A stretch of DNA of 64,000 nt from Maridesulfovibrio ferrireducens (lineage in GTDB: Bacteria; Desulfobacterota; Desulfovibrionia; Desulfovibrionales; Desulfovibrionaceae), in contig NZ_JAEINN010000013.1 in the NCBI RefSeq assembly GCF_016342405.1, forward strand, positions 83,610 through 147,609. The letters are read 5' to 3'. The notes beneath the pieces were generated by a model. It was not told the DNA's origin. It made no database searches and was given only the letters and a program-made list of their open reading frames with translations. The position numbers and the translations under genes were made by a program. This document shows, one piece after another, positions 48,182 to 57,597 of this stretch. The stretch's first letter is position 1. Each line of letters starts with the position of its first letter.

Positions 48182-49780
48182 ATGGGTTTCAGCGCAATGT
48201 ACACAGGAGCTTCCGGGATCAAGGCTCACAGCATGCTGCTCCAGCAGGCGGGTAGTAACCTTGCTAACGTAAACACTACTGCCTACAAAAGCGGTAATAC
48301 TTTTCTTGAAAACCTTCAAAGTCAGACAGCTACCGGGACAATCTCAGGTGTTGTTGCGGGCGGCAGCTCCAATACAGCCGGACAGATCGGTATGGGGGTC
48401 CGCGTTTCTTCAACCCGAATAAATTTTGCGGAAGGATCTTTTGAAAGATCTTCCTCCAGCACTGACCTTGCAATTGGTGGACAGGGATTTTTCAGAGTTG
48501 CGGAACAAGATAGCGGACTCAGTCATTATACTCGTGCCGGTAATTTTCACTTTGATAAAAATGGACTTCTTGTAGACCCACATGCCAATGCGCTTCAAGG
48601 CTACGCTATAGACAGCGATGGAACGATAGGAACAACCTCCGTAAACGTTGCTTTACCTATGAAAGAAGAAAAAAACGCTTCCGGTGAGACAATCTTGGTT
48701 GTAAAATCTGACCCTAAAGCCACTTCCGATATTTCAATTAAAACAAACCTAGACTCAGGCGCCATCGATAACAGCCAAAACCCCGCTGCGCCCTTCTTTT
48801 CGTTGCTTAACGACTGGGACGGAACAAAAGAAATGCCTCTTGCAGCCGATAAATTTGCCTACCACTCTGCAATTCAAATATTCGACGAGAACGGTAATAA
48901 AGTAAATCTGACTGTATACTATGACAAAGTAACCCCTTCTGAAGGTGGCCCGTCTGATAAAGAATACTGGGAATATATCGTTACAGTTCCTCCGGAAAGT
49001 GACGGTAGAACTTCCACAGCAACAACTTCCTCTGCCGGCCTTCTCATGACCGGAACACTTACATTTGCGGGAGACGGAACTCTGCTGAATCAAACAGCAT
49101 ACAGTCTGAGCAGTAATGCTGCCGGAAACCCGAAAGACTTAAATAACTGGACTCTGACAAACTTTAATACAGACGGGGAACCAACTTTATCTACGACTCT
49201 TAAAGGAGCTGCGGGTGAAGCAAGTGTTCAGAAGCTCTCAATAGATTTAGGAGTTAAGTCAGCTTCAGGTTCATGGAATACTCCCGGAGCTTCTGCTGCA
49301 GATGTCGGAAGCAACGCGTCTGGTCTGCCAATAATGGAAAAAGGCACTATTGATGCTCTGAGCACTACGAATTACTATGGATCATCCTCTACAATCAGCC
49401 AGTCACAGGATGGTTTTGGTGAAGGATATCTGCAAAATGTGTCTGTAAATTCTGAAGGAATCTTATCCGGTAAGTTCTCAAACGGGCTTAGCACAGACCT
49501 GTATAAGATCAATTTATACAATTTTAAGAGCGAATACGGACTGAGGCGTGAAGGTTCAAACTATTTCGGCGCAACCGATGCTTCAGGAGCCGCAATTGAA
49601 GGTGTCGCGCAAAAGAAGGGTCTGGGTTCAATTCTCGGTAGTAATCTCGAAACTTCAAACGTTGATCTTGCAAGGGAATTCGGGTCCATGATTCTTACGC
49701 AAAGAGGTTATCAGGCTAACTCTAAAGTTATTACGACTCAGGATCAGCTTATAAACACCACACTGGGTGTTAAAAAATAA
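48182..49780 (+). CDS. flgE: Flagellar hook protein
   Basis: A 532-residue hook subunit. N-terminal rod/hook motif GFSAMYTGASGIKAHSMLLQQAGSNLANVNTTAYK and C-terminal coiled region SNVDLAREFGSMILTQRGYQANSKVI, with variable surface domains between. Strong AAGGAG site; sigma-54 promoter upstream; own terminator. Larger than the E. coli FlgE because of longer middle domains. Confidence 0.95.
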   Translation: MGFSAMYTGASGIKAHSMLLQQAGSNLANVNTTAYKSGNTFLENLQSQTATGTISGVVAGGSSNTAGQIGMGVRVSSTRINFAEGSFERSSSSTDLAIGGQGFFRVAEQDSGLSHYTRAGNFHFDKNGLLVDPHANALQGYAIDSDGTIGTTSVNVALPMKEEKNASGETILVVKSDPKATSDISIKTNLDSGAIDNSQNPAAPFFSLLNDWDGTKEMPLAADKFAYHSAIQIFDENGNKVNLTVYYDKVTPSEGGPSDKEYWEYIVTVPPESDGRTSTATTSSAGLLMTGTLTFAGDGTLLNQTAYSLSSNAAGNPKDLNNWTLTNFNTDGEPTLSTTLKGAAGEASVQKLSIDLGVKSASGSWNTPGASAADVGSNASGLPIMEKGTIDALSTTNYYGSSSTISQSQDGFGEGYLQNVSVNSEGILSGKFSNGLSTDLYKINLYNFKSEYGLRREGSNYFGATDASGAAIEGVAQKKGLGSILGSNLETSNVDLAREFGSMILTQRGYQANSKVITTQDQLINTTLGVKK

Positions 49781-49809
49781 TTACAAAACATAATCTGAAA
49801 CAAACAGAA

Positions 49810-49847
49810 AAACCCTGCAAATAATATGATTTGCAGGGTTTTTTTTA
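49810..49847 (+). terminator. Terminator after flgE
   Basis: Stem AACCCTGCAAAT / ATTTGCAGGGTT and T run. Confidence 0.93.
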
Positions 49848-49883
49848 CAGACTAAATCGAATTTGATCAGACGTGAAGAATCA

Positions 49884-50357
49884 TCATTTAAGTTTCGCTG
49901 CTAAGAGAAGCAGATGACCGCGTTCTTCATCAATACATTCCTCAACAAACTGCTGCTCCGACTCAGGAACCATTTTTTTAAGCTCATTATAAAGCAGAAT
50001 GGTATCCTTTTCAAAGCGCATAGCAATTCTTATCGCATCTTCAAAACTAAAATCACCAGACTTAAACGCAGCAGTATAATCAAAATTGAAGACATCATGC
50101 GAGTCAATCAAAGCCATTACATACTGAGTATATTCTTCAAAGTCGCTTCCAGGAGGAATTTCAATGTGTCCTAACCTATCTCGCATCCCTCTGAAAAAGA
50201 GCTCATGTCGGGATTCTTCCTCAGCAAAAAAATCAAAAAACTCTTTTGCTGCAGGATCTTCAGCTTCATCAGCCGCAAGCAGATAAAACGCCTGTCCTTT
50301 CTGCTCAATGCGCATAGCCAGTTCAACAACTTCACTGGCAGTAAAAAAAGCTACCAT
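49884..50357 (-). CDS. Ferritin-like diiron protein
   Basis: A 157-residue four-helix protein with iron-ligand motifs on all helices: AMRIEQKGQAFY, AEEESRHELFF, AMRFEKDTILLY and IDEERGHLLLL. This fits the rubrerythrin-like ferritin domain, without a C-terminal rubredoxin part. Such proteins reduce peroxide or store iron in anaerobes. Strong AAGGGG site. Convergent with flgE. Confidence 0.88.
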   Translation of the reverse strand: MVAFFTASEVVELAMRIEQKGQAFYLLAADEAEDPAAKEFFDFFAEEESRHELFFRGMRDRLGHIEIPPGSDFEEYTQYVMALIDSHDVFNFDYTAAFKSGDFSFEDAIRIAMRFEKDTILLYNELKKMVPESEQQFVEECIDEERGHLLLLAAKLK

Positions 50358-50682
50358 TTCAACCCCTTATGGAATTAAATTTATTTAAATCATATCATAC
50401 TAGACGCGTTTTTAATAAGCACTACTATAACACCCTATGTATATGATTAATTAATATGAAGCACCCTTGCGAAAAGCGCAACCCAAAACAACAAACCATG
50501 TTTACTTTTTTGATAGACAGGCTACAAAAAAGATAAAACTTATTTTCTTATAAGTTAAAGTTCAGGTATAGTCAGTCAGAAATGGATAGCCTTTTATAAT
50601 TGTATTTTCTATAAAAACAGAACTAATCTAAGTCAGATCAGCATACGCTTAATAATATTGAATGCGCAACGTGGAGGTTTTT
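50358..50682. other. Divergent intergenic region
   Basis: About 325 AT-rich bases between the ferritin-like gene and the HPt/HisC-like gene, and so holding promoters for both directions. A TTTATAAT near 50592 is a possible -10. Nothing else stands out. Confidence 0.45.
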
Positions 50683-52251
50683 ATGACTGAGGACACTACC
50701 AACGATCCTACACTACAGCTCTTTGTTGAACAATCTCTCGAAAAACTTGATCAGATTGAAACAGAACTTATCAAACTGGAAAAAACCAACTCTCCCGCAG
50801 GCTCCTCTGTTGCCCACATTTACGCCATAACTCTCTCTTTAAAAGAAAGTGCAGCACTGCTTGAACTTAGCAATATAAGCCTCATTGCAAGTAAGATCGG
50901 ATCTGTTCTTGACCGTATTTTCAAAAACGAAATACCCTTCACCACTGAATTACTTAACATCATTATTGATATATTCGACAAACTTAATGAACTGGTCAGC
51001 AATGCAACGCTTAGTTCCGACTATGACGTCCGATTCATAACAATTCCGTTGGAAGAAGCTGTAAAAACTGCAATCGCTACAGCATCAGGATCAACAACAG
51101 CAACAACAAAAAACCCCACACCTGTCGCAAAAGAAGCCCTTGATGTTGAAGCGGATGAAATAGAAACATCCTACGTAGCTCCACCGAGTCACGCTAAATC
51201 AACACACATTTCAGCCGGTGATTTCAGAAAAAAATTCGGTATAAAAAAAGAAATTGATCTTTCAACCCATGCCAACCCGCTAGGAGTCTCAAAGGCTGTT
51301 TCAAATACAATCGTGAGTATGGCTAATAATTGCTGCGCTTTTGATAATGATATGTCTGACAACCTTAAATTCGGACTGGCAAAACGACATGATCTATCCG
51401 AGGATCAAATCATTGTCGCGAACGGAGCCGTTGAAATCCTCGACCTGACTCTTCGTCTATCGATCACTCCGGGCATTGACCATGTGCTCAGCTATGAGTT
51501 CGGTCTACCTGAGTATAGCAGAGTAGCAGCCCTTTGCGGAGTAGAACTGCTTCGCCTGCCGAGATCCCGCAACTTTTCACCACCGCTTGACCAGCTCGTT
51601 AATACTGCAAACGAAAACACTGCCGCAGTAATCATAACGAATCCCGATATGCCTTCCGGCTACGGACTTCCAGCAGAAGAACTGGCAACCATGGCCACTC
51701 TTCTTCCTAAACGTACATTGCTTATAATTGACGAAAGAGCCGTTGAATTTGCTTGGCCTGAAGACGACTATTCCATGTTGCAATTCCTTGATAAAATACC
51801 AAATCTTGTTATTCTACGCAGCTTTTCGTGGTCTTTCGGCATGCAAGGAGTGAGACTAGGTTACGCATTGATGAATGCAAAACGCGCCCAGCACCTTGAA
51901 GATTCAAGACTTCCGCAACCTATAAGCCCACTGAACCTTGGAGCAGGTATTGCTGCTCTCAACCATAATGAATTTTACTATTCAACCATAGCTTTGATAA
52001 TAAGAGGTAGAGAACGCATACAAAACGGACTGAAAGAACTGGGATGCTCTGTCTACCATAGTCAAAGCAACTTTGTAATGTTCAGCGGACCGATTCCGGC
52101 AAAATCACTGCATGACAAAATGCTGGATCATGGTTTCAAACTTAAGCTTCTAGACGAATTCGGTCTTAATGATCTTCTTACTGTTTCAATCGGTAATAAC
52201 TCCCGCAATCGTATGTTCCTTGCGGCAATGCAAAACATCCTATCTGAATAA
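50683..52251 (+). CDS. HPt-like / HisC-like fusion, probable pseudoenzyme
   Basis: A 522-residue protein. Residues about 8-115 are a helical domain with the look of HPt, but where an HPt would have xHxLKG it reads AITLSLKESAAL, so the phospho-His is missing. Residues about 175-520 are a fold-type I aminotransferase most like HisC or CobD (ending SIGNNSRN). In HisC the PLP lysine lies in FSKAYGLAGLRLGY; here it reads FSWSFGMQGVRLGY, with Trp (TGG, 51829-51831) in place of Lys. The start has a GGAGG site. It precedes a lipoprotein gene by 12 bases. Neither domain looks catalytic; a binding or regulatory role is inferred. Confidence 0.8.
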   Translation: MTEDTTNDPTLQLFVEQSLEKLDQIETELIKLEKTNSPAGSSVAHIYAITLSLKESAALLELSNISLIASKIGSVLDRIFKNEIPFTTELLNIIIDIFDKLNELVSNATLSSDYDVRFITIPLEEAVKTAIATASGSTTATTKNPTPVAKEALDVEADEIETSYVAPPSHAKSTHISAGDFRKKFGIKKEIDLSTHANPLGVSKAVSNTIVSMANNCCAFDNDMSDNLKFGLAKRHDLSEDQIIVANGAVEILDLTLRLSITPGIDHVLSYEFGLPEYSRVAALCGVELLRLPRSRNFSPPLDQLVNTANENTAAVIITNPDMPSGYGLPAEELATMATLLPKRTLLIIDERAVEFAWPEDDYSMLQFLDKIPNLVILRSFSWSFGMQGVRLGYALMNAKRAQHLEDSRLPQPISPLNLGAGIAALNHNEFYYSTIALIIRGRERIQNGLKELGCSVYHSQSNFVMFSGPIPAKSLHDKMLDHGFKLKLLDEFGLNDLLTVSIGNNSRNRMFLAAMQNILSE

Positions 52252-52263
52252 AGGAGACTCTAA

Positions 52264-52578
52264 ATGAACAGAACAATCCTCATTATAGGAATATTAACTT
52301 TACTATCCGGGTGTTCCGTCCATGTTCCCACAGTGCCCGAAATAAATTCATACTGTAGTTCTTTCTCTACTGAATCGAACTGCGACATGCAGGGAAATCT
52401 TTGCGAAAAGTACTCAGAAGTACTTCTAAAGCCATACTCTTCCGCAGCAGAATGCAGAAAAAGTTGTGAGAATGTTCAAATGAAATCGGCAAATCAGATG
52501 GGCCTCCAGAACTGCCTCCCGATATTTGATGCCGTCGGTGGCAAATGCACTGAGTACTGTGACGGAAATTATGAATAG
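52264..52578 (+). CDS. Small cysteine-rich lipoprotein
   Basis: A 104-residue lipoprotein: signal with lipobox LLSGC (Cys17). The mature part has eight more Cys (CSS, CDM, LCEKY, ECRKSCENV, NCLPI, KCTEYC), so it probably has disulfides. AAGGAG ribosome site. Cotranscribed with the HPt/HisC-like gene. No known family recognised. Confidence 0.8.
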   Translation: MNRTILIIGILTLLSGCSVHVPTVPEINSYCSSFSTESNCDMQGNLCEKYSEVLLKPYSSAAECRKSCENVQMKSANQMGLQNCLPIFDAVGGKCTEYCDGNYE

Positions 52579-52741
52579 ACACGTGCAATAAAAGACTCCC
52601 TTGAACTCAACGGCTTGCAAGTAACAGCACACTGTCGTAACAATGACTTTATTTTTACGGCAGCTTCTCGCAATGAACGGACAAAAATTTGTCACTCTTA
52701 GCGCACGCTAAAAACATCACACTCAAAGGGATAGTCGCACC

Positions 52742-54808
52742 ATGCTGAAACGGTTAACAGTAGGCCAAAAAATATTCAGTAGTTTTATTATTGTAGCCAT
52801 CTTGTTCGGAGTCGTAAGCCTGGAATCGCTCATGGCCCTGAACAATTCATCCGAAGGATTCACCACCTATCGAGATTTTGCACGGGAATCTAATTTGATA
52901 GGCCAAATCCAGGTCAACCTGCTTGAAGGTGAAACTTATGTTAAAGATTACATCATAACAGGCGATGATAGATATAAAGTAAAACATGATGCAAGCATGA
53001 AAAAAATGCTTCAGTTGATCGCTACCGCAGAAAAAAGTTTTTTAAATAAAGAAAGACTCTCTTTGGTTGCCGAAGTCCGACATAGAATTAATTTATATGA
53101 AAAAAGCTTCTCTGAAGTTGCAAAGACGCAGGCACTTCGCACAACCTTAGCGAATGATGTTTTGATCTCTAAAGGGGATCTTATGGAACAAACCTTTGAA
53201 CAAATCATCGACAGTCTGGGTAAATCAGAAAAACAATCACAAGCTCTCTACTGGTGTGCTAAAGGAGTCAGACATCTGGTTCTCGGTCGACTTTACACCG
53301 CTAAATTCATAGATGACAGCGACAACGAAAAGATAAAAAGAGCTCTTGAAGAAATGAACAAGCTGGATCTCGTAACAACCAAACTTGCACAGATTTTAAA
53401 AAATAATGACCGCGAGCAACTGGACAAAATAATTCAGGCAAGAACTGACTATGTTCAAACATTAATGAAGTTTACAACTATTACCGAAAAAAGAAACGAC
53501 TTGATCAGTTCAGAAATTGATGTTCTGGGGCCCCAAATGACACAGGCGATCAAACAAGCCAAGAATTCCGTAGTTGCGGATCAAAATGAGCTGGGACCAA
53601 AACTTCAAGCCCGCAACAATCGCGCAATTACGAATGTATACATCTTTGGATTATGTGCAATTATTCTGGGTGGCATCGCAGCCATCATAATCGGAAGAAA
53701 CATAACTCTACCTCTCAAAAAAGTTGTTGAAGCTGCGTATAGAATTGCTGATGGAAACATGCCGGAAGGACTTGAAGAAACCGACAGAAAAGATGAATTA
53801 GGTTCACTGGCAATTGCTTTTAATAAAATGACTACTTCACTGAATGTAATGGCGAGCGCAATGGAAAGAGTTGCCGATTCAGACTTAACAGTAAAAGTAG
53901 AGCCTCGATCAGAAAATGACACTATCGGAAAAGCTCTTGCCCGCATGGTAGAGAATTTAAAAGACGATAACAAAAAAATTCACGATACGGTCAGCATTTT
54001 ATCTTCCTCCCTCAGCCAGATTTCAGCTGCTTCAGCAGAGCTGACAGCAAGCGCCGCCGAAACAGCAAGCGCTGTAACTGAAACAAACGCCACGGTTGAA
54101 GAAGTTAAACAAACAGCGCACCTGTCAAATGAGAAATCCAGACAGGTCGCAGAAGTCGCCCGCAAGGCCGTCCGAACTTCTCAGCAGGGACAAAAAGCGT
54201 CTGAAGATGCGGCATCAGGAATGATGAACATAAAGCTTCAAATGGATACAATTGCCACAAGTATCGTCAAACTTGCTGAACAGTCCCAGCACATCGGGGA
54301 CATTATTTATGTAGTTAACGACCTTGCAGACCAGTCAAATATTCTCGCGGTAAATGCTTCTATTGAGGCATCTAAAGCCGGAGAAGAGGGAAGAGGTTTC
54401 ACAATCGTTGCCCGGGAAATCAGAAACCTCTCTGATCAATCAAAGCAGTCCGTAGCTCAAATTCAGTCCATACTTGCCGACATTCAGAAGGCGACCAGTT
54501 CTGCCGTAATGATTACCGAAGAAGGCGGAAAAGCTGTTGAGTCCGGAGCAACTCTGTCCTCTCAGACGGGTGAATCCATCCTTAGTCTCAGCACGGTTAT
54601 CAATCAGTCTGCTCAGTCATCTGCGCAGATTGCCGCATCCAGTCAGGAACAGTTAGCAGGACTTGATCAAGTCGCAGTAGCCCTCGGCAGTATTAAGCAG
54701 GCTGGTGAGCAAAACCTCGAAAGCTCCAGACAATTAGAAATTGCCGTAAAGGATCTTGATATACAGGCAAAATCACTACAAACCATGATGGATCGCTACA
54801 AACATTAA
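52742..54808 (+). CDS. Methyl-accepting chemotaxis protein
   Basis: A 688-residue transmembrane receptor. Membrane segment 1 about 10-32, a large helical periplasmic sensor (about 35-295, HBM-like), membrane segment 2 about 297-317, HAMP about 318-370, a second HAMP-like stretch, and the signalling hairpin with tip DQSNILAVNASIEASKAGEE. It signals to CheA/CheW; the ligand is unknown. Independent unit with its own terminator; no che genes nearby. Confidence 0.93.
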   Translation: MLKRLTVGQKIFSSFIIVAILFGVVSLESLMALNNSSEGFTTYRDFARESNLIGQIQVNLLEGETYVKDYIITGDDRYKVKHDASMKKMLQLIATAEKSFLNKERLSLVAEVRHRINLYEKSFSEVAKTQALRTTLANDVLISKGDLMEQTFEQIIDSLGKSEKQSQALYWCAKGVRHLVLGRLYTAKFIDDSDNEKIKRALEEMNKLDLVTTKLAQILKNNDREQLDKIIQARTDYVQTLMKFTTITEKRNDLISSEIDVLGPQMTQAIKQAKNSVVADQNELGPKLQARNNRAITNVYIFGLCAIILGGIAAIIIGRNITLPLKKVVEAAYRIADGNMPEGLEETDRKDELGSLAIAFNKMTTSLNVMASAMERVADSDLTVKVEPRSENDTIGKALARMVENLKDDNKKIHDTVSILSSSLSQISAASAELTASAAETASAVTETNATVEEVKQTAHLSNEKSRQVAEVARKAVRTSQQGQKASEDAASGMMNIKLQMDTIATSIVKLAEQSQHIGDIIYVVNDLADQSNILAVNASIEASKAGEEGRGFTIVAREIRNLSDQSKQSVAQIQSILADIQKATSSAVMITEEGGKAVESGATLSSQTGESILSLSTVINQSAQSSAQIAASSQEQLAGLDQVAVALGSIKQAGEQNLESSRQLEIAVKDLDIQAKSLQTMMDRYKH

Positions 54809-54846
54809 TTAATTGATCAGACAATCGACAAAATCCGCAAATTGTA

Positions 54847-54881
54847 AAGTCCGGCAGGCGTTAGCCTGTCGGACTTTTTTT
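54847..54881 (+). terminator. Terminator after the chemoreceptor gene
   Basis: Stem AGTCCGGCAGGC / GCCTGTCGGACT and T run. Confidence 0.93.
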
Positions 54882-55281
54882 ACGTAGTTCAATAGATTTA
54901 TCTCTTTTTTCAGCAGTTTTAACCCCTTTTTTTTACAATATCGAAAGATAAAGCGCTTATTTTCATCAATAGGTAAATCCTCTAAGAATAACCACCTAAA
55001 AGACAGACATCACCAACAGTCCACTTCCACACTAATACTCTGTATTAACAAGTGCTTAAACAACTTCACACTGCTTATTTAGACATTCAGAACAGTCACT
55101 GCACGTATATTTAGAATAAAACAAGCCCACTTTTCTACCATCATAAAAGACTGTAATAATAGAAAATAAATATAAATGTCACTTTTTTTTCAAAAATGTC
55201 TTTTTAAAAACATATATTTACGATAATTTTCAGCATTCAGTGATGATTTTAGTGTTTTTATACAAATTTCAGGAGGAAAGA
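54882..55281. other. AT-rich leader of the liv operon
   Basis: About 400 bases before livJ with no gene or RNA recognised. Contains a short repeat AAATGTC plus T run at about 55173 and 55194. Should hold the liv promoter and possible operator; no clear boxes seen. Confidence 0.45.
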
Positions 55282-56463
55282 ATGAGTAAAATGATTTTAA
55301 GAACTGTTATGGCTGTCATGGTGATGTCCCTTGCGTTCGTCATGCTGACAGGTTGTTCTAAAGAAGAAGAGAAAATTAAAATCGGCTTTAACATCCCCCT
55401 TACAGGAGATATTCCTAAAGTTGGTGAAGCTTCAAAAAATGCGGCTGAAATGCTCAAGGAAGATATCAACAGTCAGGGTGGCCTTGAAGTCGGCGGCAAA
55501 AAAATTCCTCTCGAATTTTATTATGAAGACAACGAATCCAAAGCCGAATCAGCTGTTAACGTGGCTCTGAAGCTTATCGAACAGAACGGAGTTGTTGCAA
55601 TCATAGGTCCTAACTCCTCCAAACAGGCTGTTCCTGCCGGCGGAACCTGTAATGACAACCGCACTCCTATGGTTTCTCCATGGTCCACCAACCCTGACAC
55701 CACCAAAAACCGCCCTTGGGTTTTCCGCGCAGCATTCCTTGATCCTTTCCAGGGTCCAGTTGCTGTAAACTTCGCAGCTAAGCAGTTCAAAGCAAAAACA
55801 GCTGCGGTTCTTTTTGATATTTCCAACGACTATTCAAAAGGTCTTGCTGAAATCTTCAAAGATATATGGGAAAAGAAAAATGGTGCGGACTCCGTTGTTG
55901 CTTTTGTATCTCACGGTACAAAAGATCAGGACTTCTCAGCTCAGCTGACCAAAATCATCAACTCCAACCCTGACTTCATCTTTGTTCCAGACAACTACAA
56001 TCAGGTCGCTCTGATCATCAAACAGGCTCACGATCTAGGTTGGACCGGTCCTTTCATGGGGTCTGACGCATGGGGTTCATCTGAACTCATGACTCTTTGC
56101 GGCAAAGACTGCATAGGCCAGTTCTTCTCCACTCACTACGCCGCAGCAGGCGCAAAGGGTGCGACTAAAGAATTCATCGATCGCTACAGTGCAAAATTCG
56201 GTGAAACTCCTGATGACGTAGCAGCTCTCACATGGGACGCAACTCGTCTCGTCCTTCAAGCAATTCAGGATGCTGGTTCCTTCAACTCTGACGTTAAAGC
56301 AGAACGCAAAGCTATCCGCGATGCTCTCAGCAGCGTAAAAGAATTCGCAGGAATCACAGGCTCCATGAAGTTCGACGAACAGGGTGATCCTATCAAATGT
56401 GCGGTTGTTGTTCGCATCGATGAAAACGGTCAGTTCGTATTCGCTGAATCCGTCTGCCCATAA
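55282..56463 (+). CDS. livJ: Branched-chain amino-acid ABC transporter, substrate-binding lipoprotein
   Basis: A 393-residue periplasmic binding protein. The ATG with AGGAGG is chosen over a longer frame; it gives a lipoprotein signal (VMLTGC). Mature fold I binding protein (IKIGFNIPLTGDIPK, IGPNSSKQAVPAG, FVPDNYNQVALIIKQA). Other amino-acid or amide ligands are possible. First gene of livJHMGF; a hairpin separates it from livH. Confidence 0.93.
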   Translation: MSKMILRTVMAVMVMSLAFVMLTGCSKEEEKIKIGFNIPLTGDIPKVGEASKNAAEMLKEDINSQGGLEVGGKKIPLEFYYEDNESKAESAVNVALKLIEQNGVVAIIGPNSSKQAVPAGGTCNDNRTPMVSPWSTNPDTTKNRPWVFRAAFLDPFQGPVAVNFAAKQFKAKTAAVLFDISNDYSKGLAEIFKDIWEKKNGADSVVAFVSHGTKDQDFSAQLTKIINSNPDFIFVPDNYNQVALIIKQAHDLGWTGPFMGSDAWGSSELMTLCGKDCIGQFFSTHYAAAGAKGATKEFIDRYSAKFGETPDDVAALTWDATRLVLQAIQDAGSFNSDVKAERKAIRDALSSVKEFAGITGSMKFDEQGDPIKCAVVVRIDENGQFVFAESVCP

Positions 56464-56479
56464 AGTTAAGCCTTAAAAG

Positions 56480-56523
56480 TCAAACGGCAGAAGAAAATAA
56501 TCTTCTGTCGTTTGATTTTTTTC
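56480..56523 (+). terminator. Hairpin terminator between livJ and livH
   Basis: Stem CAAACGGCAGAAGA / TCTTCTGTCGTTTG and T run. Likely partial terminator that lets the binding protein be made in excess of the permease, or 3' protection of livJ mRNA. Confidence 0.85.
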
Positions 56524-56670
56524 AGAATATTCCTCGACGAACCATGCCATTTCAGTATAAGTACAGTTTCGCAACTAATGCTCCCGTTTGAAGCTCCTGC
56601 TTAATACGGTGTGTTTTTAATCAAAAAGTTCACCGACCGAGCTTTTAAATAAGAAGAGGAATGACCGACT

Positions 56671-57579
56671 GTGGATATCCTCATCCAGAACCTGCTTAAT
56701 GCGTTGCAATGGGGAAGTTTTTACGCCCTGATTGCTCTCGGATACACACTTGTTTACGGTGTCCTGCTCCTCATCAACTTTGCCCACGGTGACGTTTTCA
56801 TGGTGGGAGCGTACGTAGCATTTTTCGTAGCAACTTTTTTTCTGGGAATTGTCGACCTCAGCCCAGGGCTAACTCTAGCTTTAACTGTACCGCTGACCAT
56901 GCTTTTAACAGCTGGTGTCGGTGTTACACTTGAGCGTGTTGCCTATCGCCCCCTTCGCAGAAAAGGGGCACATAGACTATATGTGGTAATCACCGCTTTG
57001 ATGTGTGGTCTGATGCTTGAGAACAGCAACCTCGCTCTACTTGGAGCAAGCCGCAAAAAATTCCCTGAACTATTGGACAAGGTGATTTACACTTGGGGCA
57101 ATGTTTCTGTCACTAACCTAAAACTTATCGTAATTTTAACCGCTATCGCAGTATTTATCCTTCTTGAGTTCATTGTTACCCGCACCAAAATCGGGATGGC
57201 AATGCGCGGAATTTCATATGATAAGTTCGCAATCCCGCTCATGGGTATTCCCATCGATAACGTAATCGTTTTCACCTTTGTTCTTGGATCAGGAATGGCA
57301 GGTTTGGCAGGGCTTCTATTTGCCATGTCTTATCCAATTCTCGAACCGTACATGGGTGCTCTTATCGGTTGGAAAGCATTTATTGCTGCCGTGGTCGGAG
57401 GAATCGGAGACATTCGCGGAGCGTTTTTGGGGGGATTCTTACTTGGATTTATCGAAGTAGGTGTTGTAGCTATTTTCCCTTCCACTTACAGAGACCTTTT
57501 CGCATTCTCAATTCTACTGATGATTCTCTGGATAAAACCAACGGGAATCTTCGGTGTTGCCAAGACAACCAAGATTTAG
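56671..57579 (+). CDS. livH: Branched-chain amino-acid ABC transporter permease
   Basis: A 302-residue LivH-type inner-membrane permease with about eight membrane segments; typical start MDILIQNLLNALQWGSFYALIALGYTLVYG, inner motif GIPIDNVIVFTFVLGSGMAGLAG and EAA-like region GVVGGIGDIRGAFLGG. The start is GTG (RBS GAGG); the nearby ATG at 56661 is out of frame. Confidence 0.93.
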   Translation: MDILIQNLLNALQWGSFYALIALGYTLVYGVLLLINFAHGDVFMVGAYVAFFVATFFLGIVDLSPGLTLALTVPLTMLLTAGVGVTLERVAYRPLRRKGAHRLYVVITALMCGLMLENSNLALLGASRKKFPELLDKVIYTWGNVSVTNLKLIVILTAIAVFILLEFIVTRTKIGMAMRGISYDKFAIPLMGIPIDNVIVFTFVLGSGMAGLAGLLFAMSYPILEPYMGALIGWKAFIAAVVGGIGDIRGAFLGGFLLGFIEVGVVAIFPSTYRDLFAFSILLMILWIKPTGIFGVAKTTKI

Positions 57580-57597
57580 AGTATTGGAATAGAAATA

